From Clostridium sp. 12(A) (GTDB taxonomy: Bacteria > Bacillota > Clostridia > Lachnospirales > Lachnospiraceae), in the NCBI GenBank assembly GCA_000526575.1, contig JAGI01000002.1, positions 2,279,501-2,343,500 of the forward strand: a stretch of DNA of 64,000 nt, written 5' to 3'. Position numbers and translations under genes: made by a program. Positions 52,623-64,000 of this stretch are shown one piece after another. The notes below the pieces were generated by a model that was given only the letters and a program-made list of their open reading frames with translations, did not search any database and was not told the DNA's origin. How positions within the stretch are numbered: position 1 is the stretch's first letter; each line of letters starts with the position of its first letter.

Positions 52623-53723
52623 TCAACCCTTTCGTTCCCTGCAGGATTCACGGATCACAAGGTCCGGCTTTAATATCCTCTCTACCCGGCTTTCCTCATC
52701 TGGTATGCCGTCAATCTTCTCCAAAAGAAGTTCTGCTGCCATAGCCCCCAGCCGCTCCTGGGGGTGGGCGATGGTAGTCAGCTTTACCATTCCATTCTCT
52801 GCAATAAAGGAATTATCATAGCCAGTTACTGATATGTCCTTTGGCACAGACAATCCGCATTTTTCAAGTGTCTTAATAATCTCCAGAGCGATCTGGTCAT
52901 TGTAGCAGACGATTCCGTCTATCACTCTTCCTTCTTCCAGCAAATATTTTAATACCTCTGAAGGCTTCACCGTCCGGTCTTCCGTATGAAACCAGATTAC
53001 CATATCAGGATCATAGAAGATCCCTGTTTCCTGGAGGGCCTTTACATATCCCTTATGCCTGTCCCTGCCCTGAATATCATCTGCCTTAAAGATACCCAGG
53101 ATATGCTCATGCCCCAGATCTCTTAAGTATTTCGTCACCAGATATCCCCCCATGCAGTCGTCCATAAGAATATGGGGCTTATGCTTCATCTGGGAGTAAT
53201 ACCCCTGAATGAACACGTATGGAATCTGATAGAAATCCAGCTTGTCGTAAAGCCCCTTATGACCGCACATGATCTCACTTTTGCTGGGTTCAATGATTAG
53301 GCCGTCAATATCCTTTTCCAGTATTTCCTCCAGACATTTGCTTTCTTTTAACCTGCTGTTTCCGGTATTCTTAAGGATAATGCTGTATCCCCCTGCCGTA
53401 AGCACGCTGTCAATTCCCTGAATCAGCCTGGGAAATATATAGTCCGACAAATAGGTGGTAATGACCGCTACATTGCCGGAGCCCTTTTTTCCTCCTGCCT
53501 TTCTGGAGACAAAGGTGCCCCGGCCATGCTCCGCCTCAATAAAGCCTTCCTGCTCCAGAATGGAAAGTGCTTTTCTCACCGTGTGGCGGCTTACGTGACA
53601 GGAGGCAGATAATTCATTTTCAGATGGCAGACGATCTCCTGGCTTTCGTTTCCCGGATATGATATCCTGCTTTAATTCTTCCATCAATACATAGTATTTT
53701 GTCTTACCACTGTCCTCTGCCAT
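52623..53723 (-). CDS. araR: arabinose operon repressor AraR type
   Basis: 366 residues from an ATG 7 bases after AAGGAG; a 16-residue longer frame has no ribosome site. GntR winged helix at the N-terminus (about 5-72: KPGDRLPSENELSASCHVSR and TVRKALSILEQEGF), then a LacI/PBP-type sugar-binding domain (about 90-360). AraR of Bacillus has exactly this fused layout and releases DNA on arabinose. It is the last gene of the arabinose unit, so the operon is likely autoregulated. Confidence 0.92.
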   Translation of the reverse strand: MAEDSGKTKYYVLMEELKQDIISGKRKPGDRLPSENELSASCHVSRHTVRKALSILEQEGFIEAEHGRGTFVSRKAGGKKGSGNVAVITTYLSDYIFPRLIQGIDSVLTAGGYSIILKNTGNSRLKESKCLEEILEKDIDGLIIEPSKSEIMCGHKGLYDKLDFYQIPYVFIQGYYSQMKHKPHILMDDCMGGYLVTKYLRDLGHEHILGIFKADDIQGRDRHKGYVKALQETGIFYDPDMVIWFHTEDRTVKPSEVLKYLLEEGRVIDGIVCYNDQIALEIIKTLEKCGLSVPKDISVTGYDNSFIAENGMVKLTTIAHPQERLGAMAAELLLEKIDGIPDEESRVERILKPDLVIRESCRERKG

Positions 53724-53733
53724 AGAAAGCTCC

Positions 53734-54429
53734 TTACGATTTTTTCTGCCCGTAATAGGCATTAGGGCCATGCTTGCGCATGAAATGCTTATCCTGCATG
53801 CACTGAGGTGCAGGAATGATATTGGGATTTAAAAGTTCTGTCATCAGGTTCATTTTTGCAATTTCTTCTAAGACCACTGCATTATGAACCGCATTGTCTG
53901 CATCCGTTCCCCAGGTAAATGGACCATGATTTTTACAGAGGACCCCAGGTACGTGCATGGGATTTTTCCCCTGGAAGGTCTCAATGATTACCATTCCCGT
54001 GTTTTTCTCATACCCTTCTTCAATCTCTTCCTCGGTCAGATTCCTGGCACATGGAATCTCGCCGTAGAAATAATCGGCATGAGTAGTTCCATAACAGGGC
54101 AGAGCCCGGCCAGCCTGAGCCCAGGAGGTTGCCATAGGAGAATGAGTATGAACAATCCCTCCTACCGCCTCAAAAGCCTTATAAAGCTCCAAATGAGTGG
54201 CGGTATCAGAGGAGGGATTTAAATCTCCCTCCACCTTATTTCCCAACAGGTCCATAACTACCATATCTTCCGGTTTCAGTTTTTCATAATCCACTCCGCT
54301 GGGCTTGATTACAAAAAGCCCCCTCCCCCGGTCAATCCCGCTGACATTTCCCCAGGTATATGTAATAAGCCCTTTTCGTGGCAGCTCCATATTTGCTTCG
54401 TACACAACACGTTTTAATTCTTCCAGCAT
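53734..54429 (-). CDS. araD: L-ribulose-5-phosphate 4-epimerase
   Basis: 231 residues, the usual AraD length. [20 protein letters not shown] at the start, [21 protein letters not shown], then [14 protein letters not shown] and GIVHTHSP with zinc histidines, and [10 protein letters not shown]. It turns L-ribulose-5-phosphate to D-xylulose-5-phosphate. Lies between araB and araR on the same strand. Confidence 0.96.
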   Translation of the reverse strand: MLEELKRVVYEANMELPRKGLITYTWGNVSGIDRGRGLFVIKPSGVDYEKLKPEDMVVMDLLGNKVEGDLNPSSDTATHLELYKAFEAVGGIVHTHSPMATSWAQAGRALPCYGTTHADYFYGEIPCARNLTEEEIEEGYEKNTGMVIIETFQGKNPMHVPGVLCKNHGPFTWGTDADNAVHNAVVLEEIAKMNLMTELLNPNIIPAPQCMQDKHFMRKHGPNAYYGQKKS

Positions 54430-54456
54430 ATTCTCTCCGCCTTTCTGTCTGTGGTA

Positions 54457-56055
54457 TTATTTCATATAATCCAGGGCTGCCCGCTCGATGGAAAGCCCGG
54501 CTTTATACCTCTCCATGAATACATTAAATCCGGCTTCGTCCTGTGCATCCGGCTTTATCACCGTACCAGTTTCCCCATGGAATACCTTTTGGGCCAGGTA
54601 ATGATCTAAAGTCTCTCCTTCATCCTTTCGGATCATGTAGGAAGCCAAAAGAGCTGCTCCCCAGGCACCGCCTTCTCCTGCTGTTTCCATAACCGAGACC
54701 GGAACGTTCATGGCTGCTGCCATAATGCTCTGCCCTACGCCTTTTGTCTTAAATAAACCTCCATGGCCCAGAAGCACATCAAGCTTAACACCTTCCTCAT
54801 AGAGAATTTCCATGCCTACCTTTAATGCTCCAAGAGCAGTATAAAGATGTACTCTCATAAAGTTAGCCAGATTGAAACGGCTGTTAGGTGTACGGACAAA
54901 CAATGGCCTTCCCTCTTCAAAATGGGTGATATGCTCCCCGGATAAATAGCCGTAAGATAAGAGACCGCCTCCATCCTTATCTCCCTCCAAAGCTTTTTGA
55001 TAAAGAGTGGAAAATAAAGTATTCTTATCGGTCTTCATTCCCATAGCCTCAGCAAACTCCTCAAACAGAGAAACCCAGGCATTTAAATCTGAAGTACAGT
55101 TATTGCAGTGTACCATTGCCACAGAATCTCCTGCCGGTGTAGTAACAAGGTCTATTTCCTCATAAACCTTGGAAAGCTCCTTTTCCAGTACGACCATGGC
55201 AAATACACTGGTTCCTGCGGACACATTTCCCGTTCTTCTGGCGACACTGTTGGTAGCCGTCATTCCGGTTCCTGCATCTCCTTCCGGCGGACAAAGAGGG
55301 ATTCCTGCTTTCAGATTGCCGCTGACATCAAGAAGGGTAGCTCCCTCCTCGGTCAATGTACCGGCTTCTTCCCCTGCGGTTAAGACCTTTGGCATAATAT
55401 CTCTAAGCTTCCAGGGAAGTCCTTCCGGTTCAATGAGGGAATCAAACTGTTCCACCATCCGCTCATAATAATCCTTTGTGGTGCTGTCAACAGGAAACAT
55501 ACCCGCACAGTCTCCGATACCAAGCACCCGCTTTCCTGTAAGCTTCCAGTGAACGTAGCCTTCCAGGGTAATGAGATAATCTATGGCTGAAACGTGGTCT
55601 TCCTTATTTAGAATCGCCTGATAGAGATGGGCAATGCTCCATCTTTGAGGAATATGATAGGAAAAAATATCAGTCAGCTTTTGGGAGGCCTCTCCAGTCA
55701 TGGTATTTCTCCACGTACGGAAAGGAACCAGTATTTCCCCTTCCTTGTCAAAAGCCATATATCCATGCATCATGGCAGAAAAACAGATCGCGCCAATGGT
55801 GGTGAGGGTTTCCCCGTAGGTTTCCTTTACTTCCTTTGCCATCTTCTGGTAGCTGTCCTGTACTCCACGCCAGATATCAGGTATGGAATACGTCCATACT
55901 CCATTTTCATACTTATTTTCCCAATCATGACTGCCAGAAGCAATGGGGTTATGGTCTTCATCCACTAATACTGCTTTGATTCTGGTAGAACCAAGCTCAA
56001 TTCCAAGTGCTGTTTTGCCTTCCCTGATTGCTGTTTGGATATCGTTTCCTTTCAT
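54457..56055 (-). CDS. araB: ribulokinase-type FGGY sugar kinase
   Basis: 532 residues. ATP and sugar domains: [20 protein letters not shown] (about 16-35), [16 protein letters not shown] in the centre and [20 protein letters not shown] (about 430-449) for the ATP site. It phosphorylates L-ribulose. Genes in this position in clostridia are longer than some kinases and sit between araA and araD, so araB is the best name; a xylulokinase reading is less likely. Ribosome site GGAGGGG. A hairpin lies upstream in the araA-araB gap. Confidence 0.9.
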   Translation of the reverse strand: MKGNDIQTAIREGKTALGIELGSTRIKAVLVDEDHNPIASGSHDWENKYENGVWTYSIPDIWRGVQDSYQKMAKEVKETYGETLTTIGAICFSAMMHGYMAFDKEGEILVPFRTWRNTMTGEASQKLTDIFSYHIPQRWSIAHLYQAILNKEDHVSAIDYLITLEGYVHWKLTGKRVLGIGDCAGMFPVDSTTKDYYERMVEQFDSLIEPEGLPWKLRDIMPKVLTAGEEAGTLTEEGATLLDVSGNLKAGIPLCPPEGDAGTGMTATNSVARRTGNVSAGTSVFAMVVLEKELSKVYEEIDLVTTPAGDSVAMVHCNNCTSDLNAWVSLFEEFAEAMGMKTDKNTLFSTLYQKALEGDKDGGGLLSYGYLSGEHITHFEEGRPLFVRTPNSRFNLANFMRVHLYTALGALKVGMEILYEEGVKLDVLLGHGGLFKTKGVGQSIMAAAMNVPVSVMETAGEGGAWGAALLASYMIRKDEGETLDHYLAQKVFHGETGTVIKPDAQDEAGFNVFMERYKAGLSIERAALDYMK

Positions 56056-56079
56056 TTTGGACCCCTCCTTTAAAATAGG

Positions 56080-56101
56080 CCCGCCCCCTTAAGGAGGCGG
56101 A
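56080..56101 (-). terminator. intercistronic hairpin between araA and araB
   Basis: On the minus strand CCGCC-CC pairs with GG-GGCGG across TTAA, followed by CCTATTTTA. It could be a weak terminator or RNA-end stabiliser giving more AraA than AraB. Confidence 0.5.
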
Positions 56102-56114
56102 CCCCATCAAGTTC

Positions 56115-57608
56115 TTAGCGGTACACTACCGAATTCCATTTCAATTCGTTCTTTAAACCACGTATGGTTGTATTCTCATCAATGAAAACAGCTTCAATTC
56201 CCATGGCTTCTGCCCAGTCTCCCATCTGCTCTGGCTTCAGGTCATAGGAAAATGCCGTATGGTGAGCACCTCCAGCCAGAATCCAGCTCTCTGCTCCGGT
56301 GATTAAATTTGGCTCCGGAGTCCAGAAGGCAGTTGCCACTGGAAGCTTTGGCATCGGCTTTTCTGTCTTTTTGCAGTTTACGGTATTGATAATAAGACGG
56401 AATCTGTTTCCAAGATCAATGAGGGAGGTAGCAATTCCTTTCCCCTCTTTTGCTGTAAATACAAGGCGCGCCGGATCTTCCTTATTGCCCATTGAAAGGG
56501 GATTTACTCGAATTCCAACCTTGCCGTCTGCAATGCTTGGACATACCTCCAGCATATGGGCCTGTAGAATTCCTTCCTTACCAGGAACTAAGTTGTAGGT
56601 ATAATCCTCCATAAAGGAGGTACCCTTGGCATCCTTTATTCCAGAGGTCATAAGCTTCATTAAGCGTACCATGGCAGCAGTCTTCCAGTCACCTTCCGCT
56701 CCAAAGCCATAGCCCTTTTCCATCAGACGCTGGATGGCAAGGCCCGGAAGCTGCTGCAATGCTCCAAGATCCCCAAAATGGGTGACAATGGCCTGATAAT
56801 TCTTTTCCCTCAGGAACTGTTCAAATCCCAGCTCAATCCTTGCCTGAGCTGCCACATGAGCTTTAAACTCCTCCGGGCTTCTTCCTTCAGTCAGGATTTC
56901 ATAACGGCTGTAATATTCTTCTACCAGAGAAGATACCTCGCCCTCTTTTACATCCTTTACAAAGTCTGTGATCTCACTGACCGGATAGGCATCAATCTCC
57001 CAGCCAAACTTTAACTGTGCCTCTACCTTATCTCCTTCGGTAACAGCAACATTTCTCATGTTATCTGCCACCCGGACCACCCGGACATGACTGCTTTCCA
57101 TCACTCCGATTGCGGTACGCATCCAGTCACCGATTCGTCTCTGGACACCTTCCTCATCCCAGAAGCCAGCAATCACCTTTCTTGCCATTCCCATTCGTGT
57201 TACCATATGTCCGAATTCCCGGTCTCCATGGGCAGACTGGTTCTCATTCATGAAATCCATGTCAATGGAGTCATAAGGAATCTCCTGGTTGAACTGGGTA
57301 TGTAAATGAAGCAGCGGCTTTCTGTATTCCTGAAGTCCTAAGATCCATGATTTCGCTGGAGAAAAGGTATGCATCCAGGTAATAACTCCGGCACAAGTCT
57401 CATCGTCATTGGCCTGATGAAACAGGGTGCGGATGGAAGTGTTGTCAATGAGTACGGGCTTTAATACCACCGGAAATGGCAGAAAACCGCAGGCGTTTAA
57501 ACGCTCTGTAATAATAGCAGAATGCTCTGCCACATTTCTCAGGCACTCTTCCCCATAGAGATCCTGGGAACCAGTTGCAAACCAGAATTTATATTCTTTA
57601 CTTACCAT
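56115..57608 (-). CDS. araA: L-arabinose isomerase
   Basis: 497 residues, the normal AraA length. FATGSQDLYGEECL near residue 10, CAGVITWMHTFSPAKSWI, GDREFGHMVTRMGM, and GFGAEGDWKTAAMVRLMK (about 300-317) hold the metal and active-site residues. It converts L-arabinose to L-ribulose. First intracellular step; it sits directly after the arabinofuranosidase gene. Start after AAGGGGGTAATCTT. Confidence 0.97.
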   Translation of the reverse strand: MVSKEYKFWFATGSQDLYGEECLRNVAEHSAIITERLNACGFLPFPVVLKPVLIDNTSIRTLFHQANDDETCAGVITWMHTFSPAKSWILGLQEYRKPLLHLHTQFNQEIPYDSIDMDFMNENQSAHGDREFGHMVTRMGMARKVIAGFWDEEGVQRRIGDWMRTAIGVMESSHVRVVRVADNMRNVAVTEGDKVEAQLKFGWEIDAYPVSEITDFVKDVKEGEVSSLVEEYYSRYEILTEGRSPEEFKAHVAAQARIELGFEQFLREKNYQAIVTHFGDLGALQQLPGLAIQRLMEKGYGFGAEGDWKTAAMVRLMKLMTSGIKDAKGTSFMEDYTYNLVPGKEGILQAHMLEVCPSIADGKVGIRVNPLSMGNKEDPARLVFTAKEGKGIATSLIDLGNRFRLIINTVNCKKTEKPMPKLPVATAFWTPEPNLITGAESWILAGGAHHTAFSYDLKPEQMGDWAEAMGIEAVFIDENTTIRGLKNELKWNSVVYR

Positions 57609-57630
57609 AAGATTACCCCCTTACTTTTAT

Positions 57631-59839
<2,209 letters not shown>

Positions 59840-59894
59840 AAGTTTTACCTCCTGCTCTTTCCGTAAGATGGATCAAACATCCTCTTACTATCAA

Positions 59895-59922
59895 TGTATA
59901 ACTTGTACGCACCATTTCACAA
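59895..59922 (-). promoter_or_regulatory. arabinose operon promoter with AraR-like operator
   Basis: On the minus strand TTGTGA, 16-base spacer, TATACA. The spacer (59901-59916, plus strand ACTTGTACGCACCATT) matches the Bacillus AraR consensus ATTTGTACGTACAAAT at 12 of 16 positions. A repressor bound there would occlude the promoter. Confidence 0.65.
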
Positions 59923-59957
59923 GTTGTTTTTCATTATTTTATCACATTTGGTAGTTA

Positions 59958-60146
59958 TTACAAGAAGCTCAGACTTCCTTTATCATCTATATTATGGGAA
60001 TACTTAAGACATGCAGGACATGCTGTTAAAATGGGAAAATCCATTGGATCAATTTGTGGCTTACAGCAGATTGCTGTTAGAATAGAGAGATAGTTGGTTA
60101 ATTTTTTATCAATTTGATAGATACCATATTGTTTATCATGAATCAT
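59958..60146 (-). pseudogene. short cysteine-containing frame, possible gene remnant
   Basis: 62 codons, with CPACLKY near the end and CCKP in the middle, which recalls the cysteine clusters of Fe-S oxidoreductase fragments. There is no ribosome site. It is perhaps a decayed piece. The rest of the 59840-60400 gap is AT-rich and holds the ara promoter and the candidate small RNA. Confidence 0.15.
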
Positions 60147-60260
60147 GCAAAATAATCACAAAAACAAGTGATGTTTCCTTTTTTATTATATATTATTATG
60201 CAATTTAACAGACCACTAGACAAACTACACAATTATGCTTTTTATATTTGTGAATTTTTG

Positions 60261-60290
60261 TTGACACTTTTTTTCTCAATTCGGTTATAT
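60261..60290 (+). promoter_or_regulatory. promoter of a candidate small RNA
   Basis: TTGACA (60261), 18-base spacer, TTATAT (60285). No protein gene lies downstream on the plus strand before the terminator at 60363. Confidence 0.55.
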
Positions 60291-60296
60291 TATATT

Positions 60297-60396
60297 TGTA
60301 ACCCCCCCCAATACATTATATAGTTTTTGCTACACCCCATAAGAAACGAAATACCTTCTCCGAAAAAAGACCAGCTACCCCAGCTGGTCTTTTTCA
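60297..60396 (+). ncRNA. candidate C-rich small RNA
   Basis: About 100 bases from the predicted start to an intrinsic terminator. It has a run of eight Cs at 60302, a CACCCC stretch at about 60333, and a terminator loop ACCCC. C-rich single-stranded motifs in Firmicutes sRNAs pair with Shine-Dalgarno sequences. No open frame of note. Alternatively the region is only the shared terminator of the neighbouring gene plus a chance promoter. Confidence 0.35.
60363..60396. terminator. bidirectional terminator after the carboxypeptidase gene
   Basis: AAAAGACCAGCT pairs with AGCTGGTCTTTT, loop ACCCC; Ts or As flank on both sides. Confidence 0.9.
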
Positions 60397-60400
60397 TTGT

Positions 60401-61840
60401 TTATTTTTTTCCTTTTGTATTGCGGCGCTCTTTTAACATGCGTTCAAAGGCTTCTGTATCGCCATCAGCTCTCAGGCGACGTCTCCGCTCTTCTCTCCGA
60501 AGCTCGCTTTCCCTGAATTCCTTTTTTCTTTTATAAATAACGAATCCAGCTCCAGCTCCAACAACGGCCAGAATTCCTAAAAGGCCAGCAGCCAAAAGGC
60601 CTATGCCCTTTCCGCCTGACATCTTGACTCCAGAGGCTGGCAGCTCCTTGCTTCCTTCAGTGGAAGCCGGCTCCTTGGTTCCCTCATCCGTTGTCTGACT
60701 TGGGTCTGTGGTACCAGTTTTAGATATTAAGTAAGCCTGACCTACTTTTCTGTCATTATAAGTATATTGGATCAGTGCAACAGCTCCCTTTGGACTATCC
60801 TTTGGAAAGTCAGTAACCAGTGCTTTATCTGCATCGGAAAACTTGGCATCCTTTGGAAGAGTAATAAACTGATTTGTCTGAAGCTCCAAGTCAGAGGGCT
60901 GAAAGCTCTTCTCCCCTACTTTAACCGCTTCCTCTCCCTTGGTATAGGAAGTTTCATTCTCTTCTATCTTAAAATTCTGAAAACGATCGTATCCAAACTG
61001 CAATAGATTCTTACCGTCGATAAAATACTGTCTTGGACTTCCCTTTAACACTACGGAAATCAGTCTTCTTCCATCCTGCTCCGCATATGTCACCAGCGTA
61101 TTGCCTGCTTTGATTAAATACCCCGTCTTTCCGGCTACGGCAGAAGGGAAATAAAACTCGCTGGCAGTATCTTTTGTTTTCACCAGACGGTGCTCATTGT
61201 AAATCGTAAGTCCCTCCGGATTGTTGGCGGTAGGAGGAATCTTATGGCTTAAAGCAGAGCTGATCTCCACCAGCTTTTTGTTGCTGTATGCTGCTTTGGC
61301 AATGAGTGCCATATCGTAAGCAGATACATACTGAGTGTCTCCGTTAAGCCCGGAAGGATTGTCAAAATGGCTTTCTACGCAGCCAATCTCCTCCAGCTTC
61401 TCATTCATCATCTTCACAAAATCTTCTCTGCTTCCTGCCACGTGCTCTGCAAGGGCATTGGCTGCCTGATTGCAGGAATGAAGGATGAGAGAATAAAGAC
61501 AATCTTCTACAGAAAGCTTATCGCCGTCTGTTACATTTAATTTGTTACCGCTCCCTGCTTCCACATTAAATACCGAATCCTTGGAAAAGGTAACCATATC
61601 ATCGGGCTTGGCATGCTCAAGCACCACCAGCGCGGTCAAAATTTTCGTGATACTGGCAGGGGGATATTGTCCATGCATATTTTTTCCGAATATGACTGCT
61701 CCCGAATCTGCATCAATCACAATACCGGCTTCTGCCTGGATGTCAGTGTCTGACGGCCAGTCCGGCTTTGCGTATACCGTTATAAGAAATAGCTGGCTGA
61801 TCAATAAACAGCACAGCAATGTTTTCAATCTTTGTTTCAC
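60401..61840 (-). CDS. D-alanyl-D-alanine carboxypeptidase (penicillin-binding protein, DacA/DacF type)
   Basis: 479 residues from a GTG 8 bases after GGAGG; longer frames upstream lack a site. A signal peptide runs to about residue 24. Peptidase S11 motifs are complete: SITK (S63-K66), SCN (122-124) and KTG (about 227). After the catalytic domain a C-terminal beta domain and a Thr/Glu-rich linker lead to one membrane helix (about 430-450) and a basic cytoplasmic tail of about 35 residues. It trims the terminal D-Ala of peptidoglycan stem peptides. The membrane helix replaces the amphipathic anchor of DacA. Confidence 0.93.
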   Translation of the reverse strand: MKQRLKTLLCCLLISQLFLITVYAKPDWPSDTDIQAEAGIVIDADSGAVIFGKNMHGQYPPASITKILTALVVLEHAKPDDMVTFSKDSVFNVEAGSGNKLNVTDGDKLSVEDCLYSLILHSCNQAANALAEHVAGSREDFVKMMNEKLEEIGCVESHFDNPSGLNGDTQYVSAYDMALIAKAAYSNKKLVEISSALSHKIPPTANNPEGLTIYNEHRLVKTKDTASEFYFPSAVAGKTGYLIKAGNTLVTYAEQDGRRLISVVLKGSPRQYFIDGKNLLQFGYDRFQNFKIEENETSYTKGEEAVKVGEKSFQPSDLELQTNQFITLPKDAKFSDADKALVTDFPKDSPKGAVALIQYTYNDRKVGQAYLISKTGTTDPSQTTDEGTKEPASTEGSKELPASGVKMSGGKGIGLLAAGLLGILAVVGAGAGFVIYKRKKEFRESELRREERRRRLRADGDTEAFERMLKERRNTKGKK

Positions 61841-61865
61841 GTATTCGTCCTCCGACATGAAACAT

Positions 61866-61905
61866 GCCCTAAAACCGCACATCTAAAATTATACGGTTTT
61901 AGGGC
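61866..61905 (-). terminator. strong hairpin between rny and the carboxypeptidase gene
   Basis: GCCCTAAAACCG pairs perfectly with CGGTTTTAGGGC (12 bp). It starts 8 bases after the rny stop. The minus-strand tail after it (ATGTTTCATG) is not a good T run, so it may attenuate or protect an RNA end. Confidence 0.6.
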
Positions 61906-61912
61906 ACTATTT

Positions 61913-63466
61913 TTACTTTGCGTAATCTGTTACTCTGGACTCCCGGATCACATTGACTTTAATCTGTCCCGGATACTCTAAGGCTTCTTCAATCTTCTTA
62001 GAAATATCACGAGCTAAAAGTACCATATCATCATCGTTGATTTGATCGGGAACTACCATAATCCGAACCTCACGTCCTGCCTGAATGGCGAAGGACTTGT
62101 CCACTCCCTTAAAGGAGTTGGTAATATCTTCTAACTGTTTTAATCTGTTTGTATATGTCTCCAGAGTCTCTCTTCTGGCTCCAGGTCTTGCCGCAGAAAT
62201 TGTATCCGCTGCCTGGCAAATACAGGCAATAAGGCTCTGTGGCTCAACGTCGCCATGGTGAGATTCTACCGTGTTCAGCACGATTGCAGATTCCTTATAC
62301 TTTCTGCAGAGCTCTACACCAAGCTGAATATGGGATCCTTCCATCTCATGGTCAACGGCTTTACCGATGTCATGTAATAAACCGGCACGCTTGGCCATAC
62401 GAATATCAAGTCCGATTTCTCCGGCTAATAAACCGGATAACTGGGCAACCTCCATGGAATGCTTTAACGCATTCTGTCCGTAGCTTGTCCTGTATTTCAG
62501 CTTGCCAAGCAGTCTGATGAGTTCTGGATGAAGGCCATGAATCCCCACTTCAAGAGCGGCGGCCTCTCCTTCCTCACGCATATTGGTTTCTACTTCTTTC
62601 TGTGCCTTCTCTACCATTTCCTCAATTCTGGCTGGGTGAATACGTCCATCCACAATGAGTCGTTCCAATGCAATTCTGGCCACTTCTCTACGAACCGGAT
62701 CGAATCCGGACAATACAACTGCCTCAGGGGTATCATCAATAATGAGTTCAACACCTGTAAGGGTCTCTAACGTACGAATATTACGGCCTTCTCTACCGAT
62801 GATCCTGCCTTTCATCTCATCGTTAGGAAGCTGTACAACAGAAACTGTAGTTTCTGCCACATGATCCGCAGCACATCTTTGGATGGCTGTGACCACGTAT
62901 TCCTTTGCCTTTTTATCGGCTTCTTCTTTAGCTTTGTTGTCAAGTTCCTTAATTAATTTCGCAGTGTCATGTTTTACATCATCTTCAACAGATTTTAAAA
63001 GATATTCTTTTGCCTGTTCGGAGGTAAGTCCGGAAATTTTTTCCAGTTCCTGAATGCCTTTTTCATATAATGATTCAACTTCGGCATTTTTCTTATTCAG
63101 CGCGTCCTCTCGAGCAGCAAGACCTGCTTCTCGTTTTTCCATAGCCTCAGACTTCTTGTCCAAGTTTTCTTCCTTGCTTAGTACTCGTCTTTCATAACGT
63201 TGAAGCTCAGCTCTTCTTTCCCTGGTTTCTTTTTCCAGTTCATTCTTAGTCTTTATTGACTCTTCTTTTGCCTCAAGGAGAGCTTCACGCTTCTTTGTCT
63301 CAGCGGTCTTTAATGCTTCATCTATTATTTCCCGGGATTTTTCTTCTGCTGAACCTATTTTACTTTCATAGGTATTCTTACGATATGAAATCGCAGCAAA
63401 CCAGGTAATAAAAGCGACGACTAATGATGCCAAAATTACAACCAATACAGTCGTGAATACTGACAC
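61913..63466 (-). CDS. rny: ribonuclease Y
   Basis: 517 residues. N-terminal membrane helix (about 3-26), a long coiled coil (about 35-190), KH domain (about 205-265; [19 protein letters not shown]) and HD domain with [17 protein letters not shown] (about 360-376). It is the endonuclease that starts mRNA decay in Firmicutes. The start is a GTG after AAGGAGGTG. recX lies upstream on the same strand. Confidence 0.97.
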   Translation of the reverse strand: MSVFTTVLVVILASLVVAFITWFAAISYRKNTYESKIGSAEEKSREIIDEALKTAETKKREALLEAKEESIKTKNELEKETRERRAELQRYERRVLSKEENLDKKSEAMEKREAGLAAREDALNKKNAEVESLYEKGIQELEKISGLTSEQAKEYLLKSVEDDVKHDTAKLIKELDNKAKEEADKKAKEYVVTAIQRCAADHVAETTVSVVQLPNDEMKGRIIGREGRNIRTLETLTGVELIIDDTPEAVVLSGFDPVRREVARIALERLIVDGRIHPARIEEMVEKAQKEVETNMREEGEAAALEVGIHGLHPELIRLLGKLKYRTSYGQNALKHSMEVAQLSGLLAGEIGLDIRMAKRAGLLHDIGKAVDHEMEGSHIQLGVELCRKYKESAIVLNTVESHHGDVEPQSLIACICQAADTISAARPGARRETLETYTNRLKQLEDITNSFKGVDKSFAIQAGREVRIMVVPDQINDDDMVLLARDISKKIEEALEYPGQIKVNVIRESRVTDYAK

Positions 63467-63591
63467 AGGAGCACCTCCTTATTAGATTTTCATTGTACAA
63501 CAATACAACACTTCAATTTTAAACTGTTTTATACATTATGTCAAGTATTTAACCCTTGTTTCCGGTATACTTATACACAATTTCCTTCTCG

Positions 63592-64000
63592 TCAAATATC
63601 GTCAAAATTCGCACCTAAGACACGGTTTACCGCTTCGTAAGAGAAACCTTTTCTTCCCAGGGAGGCCATCACTTTGGAACGTTCCTTTCGGTCCAGCTCC
63701 TGTGGATCTATCCGCTTTTTCCGGATATAGGCCTGAATCTGGGCTTCCTCATCCACCGGCTGTTCCTTTAAGATATCCCGGATCATCTCTTTGTCCAGGC
63801 CTTTTCGTTGAAGCTCGAACTGAATCTGCTTCTCACTCTTTCGCCTGGAATTAAATTCCACGTACCGTTTTCCATAATCCTCATCATTGATAAACCGGTG
63901 CTCCTTAACAAAACCAACGGCATATTCAATGGCTTCTTTGGGGTAACCCCCATCCTTTAGCTTCCTTACCAGTTCCTGCTCTGTCTTATCCGAAGCCTTT
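63592..64000 (-). CDS. recX: RecX family regulator, N-terminus outside window
   Basis: At least 135 residues reach the right edge in one frame; the start is not in the window, and a GTG at 63861 is internal. YPKEAIEYAVGFVKEHRFINDEDYGKRYV, then SEKQIQFELQRKGLD and RKGFSYEAVNRVL form the repeated three-helix modules of RecX. It inhibits RecA filaments. The 125-base gap to rny has no clear terminator. Confidence 0.9.
   Translation of the reverse strand, partial: KASDKTEQELVRKLKDGGYPKEAIEYAVGFVKEHRFINDEDYGKRYVEFNSRRKSEKQIQFELQRKGLDKEMIRDILKEQPVDEEAQIQAYIRKKRIDPQELDRKERSKVMASLGRKGFSYEAVNRVLGANFDDI

Noticed and set aside
60401-61840. LPASG sequence before the C-terminal membrane helix of the carboxypeptidase, like a sortase motif
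   Set aside because: The helix is followed by about 35 charged residues, far longer than the short positive tail of sortase substrates, and position 4 is Ser not Thr. A simple membrane anchor explains it.

Overview
The window looks like chromosome from a spore-forming anaerobic Clostridia, most likely a Lachnospiraceae close to Lacrimispora / [Clostridium] saccharolyticum. This is inferred from gene content and order (relA, MBL hydrolase, hemZ, hisS, aspS; spoIIM beside xerD; a full trp operon under a T-box; a thi operon under a TPP riboswitch), from strong AGGAGG-type ribosome binding sites, and from moderate GC with AT-rich intergenic DNA. No rRNA, tRNA, CRISPR array, transposase or integrase was seen.

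Layout. 1-19.4 kb is mostly minus-strand housekeeping: a cut glycosyltransferase, a GNAT acetyltransferase, a secreted 5'-nucleotidase carrying a LysM domain, then relA, an acyltransferase, an MBL hydrolase, hemZ, hisS and aspS, with adenosine deaminase, an AEC permease, a GltD-like oxidoreductase, apt, xerD, spoIIM, a Nudix hydrolase and proC. 19.5-30.9 kb is plus-strand biosynthesis: promoter, tryptophan T-box, trpEGDCFBA, then promoter, TPP riboswitch and thiC-thiW-thiM-thiE-thiD. 30.9-36 kb holds a flavin-type stress protein, an HxlR regulator, lacZ and two small stress-type proteins.

36.0-49.4 kb is the accessory block. It is a minus-strand contractile-tail cluster in PBSX/Myoviridae order: regulators, tail terminator, sheath, tube, chaperone with a canonical -1 slippery heptamer, tape measure, LysM/SH3-type protein, hub, baseplate proteins and a beta-helix fibre. 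A plus-strand XRE repressor diverges from it. The intergenic region has two opposed promoters and four copies of an AAGACAC operator, two of them 17-bp near-palindromes. No capsid, portal, terminase, integrase, holin or endolysin gene is visible, so the best reading is a headless phage-tail particle (R-type tailocin) with a lambda-like switch, not a complete prophage.

49.4-59.9 kb carries two AraC-type regulators, an MFS permease and an L-arabinose regulon (tal, abfA, araA, araB, araD, araR, transcribed leftward) with an AraR-like operator inside the tal promoter. 59.9-64 kb has a candidate C-rich small RNA, a D-Ala-D-Ala carboxypeptidase, ribonuclease Y and the cut recX. In the arabinose block, GH51 arabinofuranosidase releases arabinose, AraA/AraB/AraD convert it to xylulose-5-phosphate, and transaldolase links it to the pentose phosphate pathway.
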